DNA of 10,850 nt from Pseudomonadota bacterium (GTDB lineage: Bacteria > Pseudomonadota > Gammaproteobacteria > Steroidobacterales > Woeseiaceae): the NCBI GenBank assembly GCA_022567775.1, contig JADFGH010000034.1:1-10850 (forward strand), written 5' to 3'. Numbering within the stretch: position 1 is the first letter of the stretch; every line of letters begins with the position of its first letter. The notes under the pieces are model-generated. The model worked only from the letters and a program-made list of their open reading frames with translations, was not told the DNA's origin and did not search any database. A program made the position numbers and the translations under genes. Shown in pieces: positions 1-6,587 of this stretch.

Positions 1-86
1 CCGTAGACCATGCTATGAATCTCGCACGATCAAACGCGCTGCACTCGGCACAGCAACCGACATTCCCGGCTACCCATGAACTTTTC
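1..86 (+). repeat. Copy 1 of an imperfect direct repeat preceding thrA
   Basis: Bases 15-86 align without gaps to 2732-2803 with 60 of 72 identical. Weaker similarity reaches back to base 1 (both copies carry CCGTA, then diverge with a one-base length difference before GCTATG). Similarity stops after the TTC codon ending at 86, 25 bases before the thrA start. The repeat falls inside small ORF A and may extend left of the window. Confidence 0.8.
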
Positions 87-140
87 GGACTAGGGCGGTC
101 ATCGTTTAGTCGTGTCGGACAAGCACTGGAAGATTCATAA
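15..140 (+). CDS. Small ORF A overlapping the thrA start (unrecognised family, possibly 5'-truncated)
   Basis: I do not recognise this peptide. From the ATG at 15 it would be 41 residues, ending at TAA 138-140. The frame stays open to the window edge, so the true start may lie outside. Residues 1-24 (bases 15-86) match codon by codon a second small ORF just upstream of thrB (bases 2732-2803). Nineteen of 24 residues are identical, including the run PTFPATHE, and all five replacements are mild (A/T, N/D, S/A, Q/N, L/I). The reading frame overlaps the first 29 bases of thrA in another frame, so translation of the two could be coupled. No clear ribosome-binding site precedes ATG 15. It has no run of Thr or Ile codons, unlike the E. 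coli thrL leader. It could be a leader peptide, a small protein, or the tail of a longer gene to the left. Confidence 0.5.
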   Translation: MNLARSNALHSAQQPTFPATHELFGLGRSSFSRVGQALEDS

Positions 141-2586
141 GTTCGGCGGCAGCAGCCTTGCTGACGCGAAATGCTTTGAGCGTGTGGGTGACATAATCGC
201 TGGACTGCCGGACGCGAAGATCGGGGTTGTCGTGTCTGCAATGGATGGCATGACGGACAAACTGATCCATCTGTCGTTGATGGCCGAGCGTGATGACAGT
301 GCATACATCGCCGAATGTCACCAGATCGGCCAGCGCTATTCGAATACTGCAAAAGACCTCGTGTCAGGCGAGCGGCTGGTCCGCTTACTGGATCAATGGG
401 GTCAGGATGCAAGGGAGATCGAAGATGTTCTGAAAGCCGTTGCGCTCGTGAAGTCTGCGCCGCAGCGTACCAGGGACATCGTCGCGGGATACGGCGAAAT
501 CTGGTCAGCACGATTGCTGGCAGCACATCTCGAGCAGAAACTGGGTGCTGAGCGTGCCGGCAGGTGGATCGATGCCCGTGAGGTTGTGAAAGTCCGGCAC
601 GGCGAACTTGGCCCGGCAGTGCTGTGGAAGGAGTCGCGCACAGCGATCGCCAGGCTTATCGACAAGGATTTCTCCGGCATTGCCGTGATAACCGGATTCA
701 TCGCCTCTGATGAGGAAAACCTGCAGACAACGCTTGGCCGAAACGGCAGTGACTTCTCGGCGGCCATATTCGCCTCATTGACGGACGCTAAAGAACTCAG
801 CATCTGGACTGACGTGGACGGCGTCATGAGCGCCGACCCAAACCGGGTGCCGGACGCGCAGGTCATCGACCGGCTGTCCTACAATGAAGCCATGGAACTG
901 GCGTATTTCGGCGCCAAAGTCATTCATCCGCAAACACTTGGACCGGCTGTCGACAACAATATTCCGGTTATCATTCGCAACAGCTTTAATGCGCATCATC
1001 CCGGCAGCAGAATCAGTGCCGAGTCCAGCCCGGCCGAGCGCATAACGGGAATAACAGCTGTCAGCGGCATGGCCCTGGTCAACCTTGAGGGTGCCGGCAT
1101 GATCGGCGTGCCCGGCACAGCAGACCGGCTATTTGCGGCGCTTAAGGAGGCCGGTGTTTCCGTAACGCTGATTTCCCAGGCAAGTTCCGAGCATTCCATC
1201 TGTATCGCGGTGCCGGGCGATGTGGCGGAGCGCGCAAAGAATGTCATCCTGGAGGCATTTGCAGACGAACTCGCCAGTGGCCAGATTCAGCAAGTAGAGA
1301 CAACAGGCGCGCAGAGCATCGTGGCCGTGGTCGGCGACGGTATGGCAGGCAAGCCGGGCATAGCCGCCAGGTTTTTTGGCAACCTGGGCCGTGCCGGCAT
1401 TAATGTCCGTGCCATCGCCCAGGGATCGTCTGAGCGCAATATTTCGGCAGTGGTCGACACTGATGATGTGACGCGCGCGTTGCGTGCGCTGCATTCCGGT
1501 TTTTACCTGTCCGCGAAGACGCTCTCGATCGGGCTCGTTGGCTGTGGCACGGTTGGCGGTGCCCTGCTTGACCAGATGCATCGGCAGGCGGACCGGCTGC
1601 GAAAGGACTTCGATCTCGATTTGCGTGTACGTGGAATCGCACGTTCAAAACACATGCTCCTCGCCGATCGCAGGATTGACCTCGGTGACTGGCGCGAGGG
1701 CATTAGCGCGACCGAGACGAATATCGACTTCGATGCATTTGAAAGTCACGTTCATCCTGATCATCTGCCGCACGCCGTGATCATCGATTGCACAGCAGAT
1801 CAGGCAGTTGCCGATCGTTACGCAGGTTGGCTGGAACGCGGCATACACATTGTTACGCCGAACAAGAAAGCGTTCAGTGGTGATCAATCGTATTACGAGG
1901 CGCTGGCAAACAGCGCGAGGAAAGGCAATACCCACTATCTTTACGAGACCACGGTCTGTGCCGCGCTGCCCATAATCCGGACGATAAGGGACCTGATCGA
2001 TACCGGCGATCGTATCAGGTCATTGCAGGGCATCCTCTCAGGCACGCTGGCTTATTTGTTCAACGTCTACGACGGCAGTGTTCCGTTTTCTGAAATTCTG
2101 ACGCAGGCGAAGGAAAGCGGTTATACGGAACCTGATCCACGCGATGATTTATCGGGAATGGATGTCGCTCGCAAGCTGACTATTCTTGCGCGTGAACTCG
2201 GTCAACACATCGAGATCGGTGATTTCCCGGTGCAAAACCTGATCGCAAAAGATTTACGTGGCCTGGAAACTGATGAATTCATGCGCGAGCTCCCGAGGTA
2301 TGACGACGAAATGCTCGCGCTCTACAAGGAAGCGAAAGATGAGGGAAAGACATTGCGGTATGTAGCACGGCTCACAGCGCAGGGGGATGCATCGGTTGGA
2401 CTGGAAAAGGTGGCGGCAGATGCGCCGTTCAGCAACATCAGTTCAACAGATAACATCGTGCAATTCGTCACGGACCGGTATTCCACCAATCCGCTGGTCA
2501 TACAGGGGCCTGGCGCAGGCCCCGAAGTTACGGCTGGCGGCGTCTTCGGAGATCTCCTGAAGTTGGCCCGAATAATTCACGAGTGA
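112..2586 (+). CDS. thrA: Bifunctional aspartokinase I / homoserine dehydrogenase I
   Basis: Cytoplasmic enzyme for the first and third steps of the aspartate pathway: it phosphorylates aspartate and reduces aspartate semialdehyde to homoserine. The 824-residue length fits the fused family (about 820). The kinase domain starts with KFGGSS (10-15). Two ACT-type regulatory segments follow, with ISQASSEHS near 354-362 and IAQGSSERN near 435-443. Their glutamines Q356 and Q437 match the threonine-contacting positions described for plant AK-HSDH, so feedback inhibition by threonine is likely (inference). The dehydrogenase half opens with the nucleotide-binding GCGTVG (477-482) and continues with VTPNKKAFSG and GILSGTLAYLFN. 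The start is GTG 112: an in-frame stop (TAG 91-93) limits upstream extension, and KFGG sits at the expected distance from the N-terminus. No strong Shine-Dalgarno is visible, and the start lies within small ORF A, which suggests translational coupling. Confidence 0.97.
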   Translation: MSDKHWKIHKFGGSSLADAKCFERVGDIIAGLPDAKIGVVVSAMDGMTDKLIHLSLMAERDDSAYIAECHQIGQRYSNTAKDLVSGERLVRLLDQWGQDAREIEDVLKAVALVKSAPQRTRDIVAGYGEIWSARLLAAHLEQKLGAERAGRWIDAREVVKVRHGELGPAVLWKESRTAIARLIDKDFSGIAVITGFIASDEENLQTTLGRNGSDFSAAIFASLTDAKELSIWTDVDGVMSADPNRVPDAQVIDRLSYNEAMELAYFGAKVIHPQTLGPAVDNNIPVIIRNSFNAHHPGSRISAESSPAERITGITAVSGMALVNLEGAGMIGVPGTADRLFAALKEAGVSVTLISQASSEHSICIAVPGDVAERAKNVILEAFADELASGQIQQVETTGAQSIVAVVGDGMAGKPGIAARFFGNLGRAGINVRAIAQGSSERNISAVVDTDDVTRALRALHSGFYLSAKTLSIGLVGCGTVGGALLDQMHRQADRLRKDFDLDLRVRGIARSKHMLLADRRIDLGDWREGISATETNIDFDAFESHVHPDHLPHAVIIDCTADQAVADRYAGWLERGIHIVTPNKKAFSGDQSYYEALANSARKGNTHYLYETTVCAALPIIRTIRDLIDTGDRIRSLQGILSGTLAYLFNVYDGSVPFSEILTQAKESGYTEPDPRDDLSGMDVARKLTILARELGQHIEIGDFPVQNLIAKDLRGLETDEFMRELPRYDDEMLALYKEAKDEGKTLRYVARLTAQGDASVGLEKVAADAPFSNISSTDNIVQFVTDRYSTNPLVIQGPGAGPEVTAGGVFGDLLKLARIIHE

Positions 2587-2611
2587 CGGCACCCATCACG
2601 TCAAGTAGCAT

Positions 2612-2842
2612 ATGTCTCAGGCGAATCACAACCCATTGGATTGTATCGAAGCGTTGCAGCATGCGCCTGCCGGGCTGTCGCTTTCTGTGCCGGCACATCG
2701 TGTCCGATCCTGCTCGACCCGTAAGCCCGCTATGAATCTCACACGATCGGATGCGCTGCACGCGGCACAAAATCCGACATTCCCGGCCACTCATGAAATA
2801 TTCGAGCCGACCACTTTTCTTGGCGATGGAGCGCTGCAATGA
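2612..2842 (+). CDS. Small ORF B between thrA and thrB (paralogue of small ORF A, unrecognised)
   Basis: This open frame fills most of the 252-base gap between thrA and thrB. From ATG 2612 it gives 76 residues. From the internal ATG at 2732 it gives 36. The second start is favoured because similarity to small ORF A holds the frame only from that ATG; the bases just before it align with a one-base gap. Residues 41-64 of the long form match residues 1-24 of small ORF A. The differences comprise 5 first-position, 0 second-position and 7 third-position changes, the pattern expected of a translated sequence under selection. The stop TGA (2840-2842) overlaps the thrB ATG as ATGA, and the thrB Shine-Dalgarno (GGAG 2828-2831) lies inside it, which is classic coupling geometry. 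No signal peptide or membrane segment is seen, and neither candidate start has a good ribosome-binding site. Function is unknown; a cis-acting leader or a trans-acting small protein are both possible. Confidence 0.5.
   Translation: MSQANHNPLDCIEALQHAPAGLSLSVPAHRVRSCSTRKPAMNLTRSDALHAAQNPTFPATHEIFEPTTFLGDGALQ
2719..2803 (+). repeat. Copy 2 of the imperfect direct repeat, preceding thrB
   Basis: Partner of the copy at 1-86. The ungapped core is 2732-2803. The left flank (2719-2731) resembles bases 1-14 but is one base shorter. Similarity stops 35 bases before the thrB start. No third copy was found in the window, including before thrC. Confidence 0.8.
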
Positions 2843-3786
2843 GTACCAACAACTACGTTACCGCGTTCGCCCCTGCATCCATCGGCAATGTTGCGGTGGG
2901 CTACGACACGCTCGGTCTTGCAATCGCTGGCGCCGGTGATCGTGTTTCGGCACGCAAGACTGAGAGCGCTGGAATCACCATCAAGGAAGTTCGCGGTCTC
3001 GACGGAGAAATCCACGCCAATCTGTCCGTTGATCCTGATCACAACACGGCATCGATTGCCGCGCATGCCCTGTGGAAAGCGCATGGCGATGCATCAGGCG
3101 TTGAACTGATCGTGTTAAAGGGTGTGCCGCTGCAATCCGGTATGGGCAGTTCTGCGGCATCTGCGGTAGCCGCGACGGTCGCGGTCAATGCGCTGTTGGA
3201 CAATCCACTGCAAAAACCTGAATTATTACCCTACGCGCTCGAGGGGGAACAATATGCGAGCGGCGGATTGCATGCCGACAATGTCGCGCCAAGCCTGCTC
3301 GGCGGACTGGTTCTTTGTCCAACTTCGCTGCTTCCGGATGCCTGGTCGCTGCCAACGCCTAAGGGTATCAGCAGTATCCTCGTGCACCCTGATATGCAGG
3401 TCAATACCGCGGAGCAGCGGCGAAATCTCGCGCGCAGCGTCACGGTTGATCAATGGCTGGCGCAGCAAGGCTACCTCGCGGGCTTTATCGCTGCTTGTGA
3501 GCGGAATGATGCGGATCTTATTCGGCGTTGCCTCAAGGATGTGATCATTGAACCTCAGCGCAAATCAGCCGTACCCTGTTTCGACGCCGTCAAGGAAGCC
3601 GCTTTGAAGACCAATGCATTGGGTTGTTCCCTGTCCGGCAGCGGACCCGGTATTTTTGCGCTGTCCCTGGATGCTGAAGCACATAACGTGGCCATTGCGA
3701 TGGAGCAGGCTTGCCGCACCATGGGCTATGAATGTCAGTCATGGATCAGTCCGATGACGGCCGACGGTGCATACCTGGAAGATTAA
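2839..3786 (+). CDS. thrB: Homoserine kinase
   Basis: GHMP-family kinase that phosphorylates homoserine to O-phosphohomoserine in the cytoplasm, the step between ThrA and ThrC. Its 315 residues compare with about 310 for E. coli ThrB. The N-terminal substrate-binding segment is APASIGNVAVGYDTLGLA (11-28). The glycine/serine-rich phosphate-binding motif PLQSGMGSSA spans 97-106, and the C-terminal GHMP motif SLSGSGPGIFAL spans 264-275. ATG 2839 is preceded by GGAG (2828-2831) with 7 bases between, and it overlaps the stop of small ORF B as ATGA. The stop lies 2 bases before the thrC start, so the genes are almost certainly on one transcript and coupled. The gap after thrA (252 bases) is much longer than that after thrB, so a separate regulatory input for thrB is possible. 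Confidence 0.97.
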   Translation: MSTNNYVTAFAPASIGNVAVGYDTLGLAIAGAGDRVSARKTESAGITIKEVRGLDGEIHANLSVDPDHNTASIAAHALWKAHGDASGVELIVLKGVPLQSGMGSSAASAVAATVAVNALLDNPLQKPELLPYALEGEQYASGGLHADNVAPSLLGGLVLCPTSLLPDAWSLPTPKGISSILVHPDMQVNTAEQRRNLARSVTVDQWLAQQGYLAGFIAACERNDADLIRRCLKDVIIEPQRKSAVPCFDAVKEAALKTNALGCSLSGSGPGIFALSLDAEAHNVAIAMEQACRTMGYECQSWISPMTADGAYLED

Positions 3787-3788
3787 AC

Positions 3789-5096
3789 GTGAAATTCATA
3801 AGCACGCGCGGCGAAAAAACCGTAACGTTTGACCAGGCGCTCATCCGGGGCATTGCGGAGGATGGCGGTCTTTACCTGCCCGACGCATTGCCGGCTTTCA
3901 ATGTTGATGATTTCTCCAGCGCGCAATCGATTGCCGAGGTCGCGAAGATTCTCCTGCAGCCGTTTTTCGAGTCATCCACACTTCTGCCCGAGCTGGACGA
4001 AATAATCGCTGAGACATTCAGTTTCCCATTGCCTGTGACACCACTACCGACGCAAGCAGGGAGCGCCGGGCTGTTAGAGCTCTATCACGGTCCTACCGCG
4101 GCGTTCAAGGACGTCGGCGCAGGTTTCCTGGCAGCTTGCATCAGTCGCCTCGAGGCCGACCAGGACAATCCGCTTACCATTCTTGTCGCAACGTCCGGGG
4201 ATACGGGCGGAGCTGTGGCTGCGGCGTTTAATGAGCGACCCGGGGTCCGGGTCGTGGTGTTGTACCCTCAGGGCAGAGTTTCGGATCGGCAGGCACATCA
4301 GCTGACCTGTTGGGGCGACAACGTGCTCTCCCTCGCGGTGCGGGGATCATTCGACGATTGCCAGGCAATGGTTAAAGCAGCCATGGCAGATGCGGCGTTC
4401 ACCCGATACCGCTTCGGTTCCGCAAACAGCATCAACATCGGCAGACTGCTGCCGCAAAGCATCTATTATGCCGATGCGAGTCTCAGGCATTTCGGGGATA
4501 GCGGCCGCAAGCCCTCATTCGTGATACCGACAGGAAATCTTGGTAATGCGCTGGCATGCTGCCTGGCGCGGCAGTTCGGCTTGCCCATCGGCGAGATTGT
4601 GCTGGCGACAAACGCCAACCGCCTTATTTCTGATTTCCTGGCGGGAGAGGAATGGCTGCCACGTGCCAGTATTCAGACACATGCCTCCGCGATGGACGTG
4701 GGCAACCCAAGCAATATGGAGCGGCTGCGCTACCTTTTCGGTGAGGCGGATCAGCTAAAGAGTGTCGTCACTGCCTTGTCGGTCAGTGACCGGGAAATTG
4801 AGGACGAAATACGCCGAAACTTTACGGAATTCGGGATTGCCACTTGTCCGCACACGGCAACCGCAACGTTCACCTGGCGAGCGCTCACTAACGAACAGCG
4901 AACGGCAAATGACTGGATCCTTGTTGCGACCGCGCATCCCGCGAAGTTCGAACAGATCGTGGAACCGATCATCGGCCAGACGCTATCGCTACCGGATGGG
5001 ATGGCCAGCATGCTTTCGCGGGAACGTCACTACGTGGAAATCGAGCCGGATCTTCGATCGATGGCGGCAGCGCTTGATCATCGATTTTCGGCATAA
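3789..5096 (+). CDS. thrC: Threonine synthase
   Basis: PLP-dependent enzyme converting O-phosphohomoserine to threonine, the last pathway step. From GTG 3789 it is 435 residues (E. coli ThrC 428). The N-terminus MKFISTRG followed by VTFDQALIRGIAEDGGLYLP is typical of the family. The PLP lysine is K107 in GPTAAFKD, the same number as in E. coli. SGDTGG (136-141), SANSINIGRL (211-220) and the phosphate-binding TGNLGN (248-253) follow. The frame is open back to an ATG at 3732 inside thrB, but GTG 3789 is chosen. It gives the family N-terminus, has a good Shine-Dalgarno (GGAAG 3777-3781, 7 bases away) and sits 2 bases after the thrB stop. No convincing terminator follows the gene. Confidence 0.97.
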   Translation: MKFISTRGEKTVTFDQALIRGIAEDGGLYLPDALPAFNVDDFSSAQSIAEVAKILLQPFFESSTLLPELDEIIAETFSFPLPVTPLPTQAGSAGLLELYHGPTAAFKDVGAGFLAACISRLEADQDNPLTILVATSGDTGGAVAAAFNERPGVRVVVLYPQGRVSDRQAHQLTCWGDNVLSLAVRGSFDDCQAMVKAAMADAAFTRYRFGSANSINIGRLLPQSIYYADASLRHFGDSGRKPSFVIPTGNLGNALACCLARQFGLPIGEIVLATNANRLISDFLAGEEWLPRASIQTHASAMDVGNPSNMERLRYLFGEADQLKSVVTALSVSDREIEDEIRRNFTEFGIATCPHTATATFTWRALTNEQRTANDWILVATAHPAKFEQIVEPIIGQTLSLPDGMASMLSRERHYVEIEPDLRSMAAALDHRFSA

Positions 5097-5102
5097 GCTG
5101 CG

Positions 5103-5108
5103 TACAAT
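5103..5108 (+). promoter_or_regulatory. Possible -10 element in the thrC-NERD gene gap
   Basis: TACAAT lies 7 bases after the thrC stop and 42 bases before the next ATG, and differs from TATAAT at one base. No good -35 is found at the usual spacing (TTGATC at 5074-5079 is 23 bases away). It may be chance. If real, the NERD gene can be transcribed apart from the threonine operon. Confidence 0.22.
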
Positions 5109-5150
5109 GCGAGCCACCAAAGAGCGCCAGGCACCGCGGAACACTAAACG

Positions 5151-5759
5151 ATGAAAGACATTTTACCTGCAGATTTTCACAACGCATACCTGCTGCCGCT
5201 GCTACTCATCGTATTGCTGGTGACCTGGCTCGTTATCCGGGCGCGCAAGAGTCACGCCGTATCACTTTCGCAGGTGCTCAATACGATCGCCTTCGAGCGC
5301 ATCGAAGATCTCGTTATTCCCAATGCCGACGAAGGCGAAATCCACATCGACCACCTGGTGCTGACAACGCAGGGACTGTTGATCGTCGACGTGAAGGACG
5401 TCAGCGGTGCCGTGTTCGGCAGCGACAAGATGCAGGACTGGACCGTCATCTCGGAAGGCCGGCGCTTTACTTTTGCCAATCCGCAGCCGGCGCTTTATGA
5501 CCGCATCGCTGCCGTGCGTCAGATCGTGCGCCAGGTCCCGGTTGCCGGGCGCATCGTGTTTTTCGACAAAGCGAGCTTCACCAAAGGCGTTCCAGGCCTG
5601 GTGACTACCCTTGATGAACTGAAGGACGAGTTCGGAGAAAAAGATAAAGCAGCCGCCAAGGTCAAGATCGAAGCATTCATGCCGCACTGGGAATTGATCC
5701 TCACCAAGGCTGATAGTTCGGCGCCAGCACGCACAAATCGCAAAACCTCGCACTTCTGA
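5151..5759 (+). CDS. Membrane-anchored NERD (nuclease-related) domain protein
   Basis: The 202-residue protein starts with one hydrophobic segment (about 12-30, ending in RARK), which suggests a single N-terminal membrane anchor with the rest in the cytoplasm. Residues 40-140 resemble the NERD domain, a PD-(D/E)XK-like fold of predicted nucleases. Visible features are GEIHIDHLVLT (62-72, D67), GLLIVDVKD (75-83), SGAVFG (85-90), W97 and the NPQPALYDRI segment (110-119) that usually follows. The second acidic position is Asp (D80-V-K82) where many members carry Glu; Asp is allowed in this fold. Residues 155-175 are charged and the tail is polar. It begins 54 bases after thrC on the same strand, so read-through from the operon is possible, but no link to threonine synthesis is evident. 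Only a weak ribosome-binding site is visible. Nuclease activity is inferred from fold similarity only. Confidence 0.8.
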   Translation: MKDILPADFHNAYLLPLLLIVLLVTWLVIRARKSHAVSLSQVLNTIAFERIEDLVIPNADEGEIHIDHLVLTTQGLLIVDVKDVSGAVFGSDKMQDWTVISEGRRFTFANPQPALYDRIAAVRQIVRQVPVAGRIVFFDKASFTKGVPGLVTTLDELKDEFGEKDKAAAKVKIEAFMPHWELILTKADSSAPARTNRKTSHF

Positions 5760-5801
5760 TTTTTTCGATCGCAAATTGCCCGTTTCTCCCGGAGAGGCAC
5801 C

Positions 5802-6587
5802 ATGAAATATCGAACAGTCCTCGGCGTATTGGCGTCGATCACGTCCTTATCGGCTTTCGCGCTGGAAACGGCTGATTACCAGCTCATAGATTTGAGCCAC
5901 AGCTATGGCGAAGACACGCTGTATTGGCCCACGTCGCCATCGGCGTTTGAGAAAGAAGAACTGGCCTTTGGCCTGACCGATGGCGGCTGGTTTTACTCGG
6001 CGTACTCGGTCTGTACGCCCGAGCATGGCGGCACGCACCTCGATGCACCGGTTCATTTTGCGAAGGGCGGCGATACTACCGAGAAAATACCGCTGGAAAA
6101 CCTCGTTGCCCCGGCCGTCGTAATCGATGTCAGCGAGAAGGCGGCGGCGGACCGCAACTATCGCCTCACTGCAGAAGACCTACGCGAATTCGAAAACCGG
6201 CACGGAAAGATTGCCCCCGGCACCATCGTGCTGCTGCGAACCGACTGGAGCCAGTACTGGCCCGATGCGATGGCCTACCTCGGGGACGATACGCCAGGCG
6301 ATGCGAGCAATCTTCAGTTTCCGGGATACGGCGAAGCTGCCGGCAGAATTCTGGCGGAGGATCGAAGGGTAGCAATGCTTGGCGTAGATTCCGCATCGGT
6401 TGATTATGGCAAGTCCCAGGATTTTATCGTGCACAGAATCGGCAGTGCACAGGGTGTCGCCAATCTCGAGAACCTGACAAACCTCGACCAGTTACCAGCA
6501 ACCGGTGCGACTATCCTTGCGTTGCCAATGAAAATTGAAGGTGGCTCGGGCGGTCCTGTCAGGGTAGTGGCACTCGTACCCAAATAG
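5802..6587 (+). CDS. Secreted cyclase-family metal-dependent hydrolase (kynurenine formamidase-like)
   Basis: This 261-residue protein belongs to the cyclase family that includes bacterial kynurenine formamidase (KynB) and isatin hydrolase. The metal-binding signature HGGTHLDAPVHF is complete at 75-86 (H75, H79, D81, H85). Further on, H211 and E223 are 12 residues apart, as in the KynB catalytic His/Glu pair. Unlike cytoplasmic KynB, it begins with a likely signal peptide: KYR, a hydrophobic stretch, and a signal peptidase I site at AFA (18-20) before LE. It is therefore probably periplasmic or secreted. A strong Shine-Dalgarno, GGAGAGG (5791-5797), precedes ATG 5802. No tryptophan-catabolism gene lies nearby, so the substrate is unknown; a cyclic amide, lactone or formamide would fit the family. 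Its TAG abuts the stop codon of tatD on the other strand with no bases between. Confidence 0.88.
   Translation: MKYRTVLGVLASITSLSAFALETADYQLIDLSHSYGEDTLYWPTSPSAFEKEELAFGLTDGGWFYSAYSVCTPEHGGTHLDAPVHFAKGGDTTEKIPLENLVAPAVVIDVSEKAAADRNYRLTAEDLREFENRHGKIAPGTIVLLRTDWSQYWPDAMAYLGDDTPGDASNLQFPGYGEAAGRILAEDRRVAMLGVDSASVDYGKSQDFIVHRIGSAQGVANLENLTNLDQLPATGATILALPMKIEGGSGGPVRVVALVPK

Noticed and set aside
15..140. A thrL-type attenuator before thrA
   Set aside because: The small ORF has only two Thr codons and no Ile codons in its conserved part, and no terminator hairpin with a T-run was found between it and thrA. The same kind of ORF also occurs before thrB.
402..866. A 154-residue reverse-strand open frame inside thrA
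   Set aside because: It lies fully within the aspartokinase domain of thrA and is low-complexity Ser/Ala/Arg-rich, typical of an antisense shadow.
1..2803. The paired repeats as a MITE, REP element or recombination scar
   Set aside because: The copies are in direct orientation, lack terminal inverted repeats, and differ in a codon-aware way, which favours coding over mobile-element origin. A genome-wide copy count would settle it.
3732..3788. An earlier ATG start for thrC at 3732
   Set aside because: It would add 19 residues with no family similarity and overlap thrB by 55 bases. GTG 3789 has a good Shine-Dalgarno and gives the standard N-terminus, with the PLP lysine at 107.
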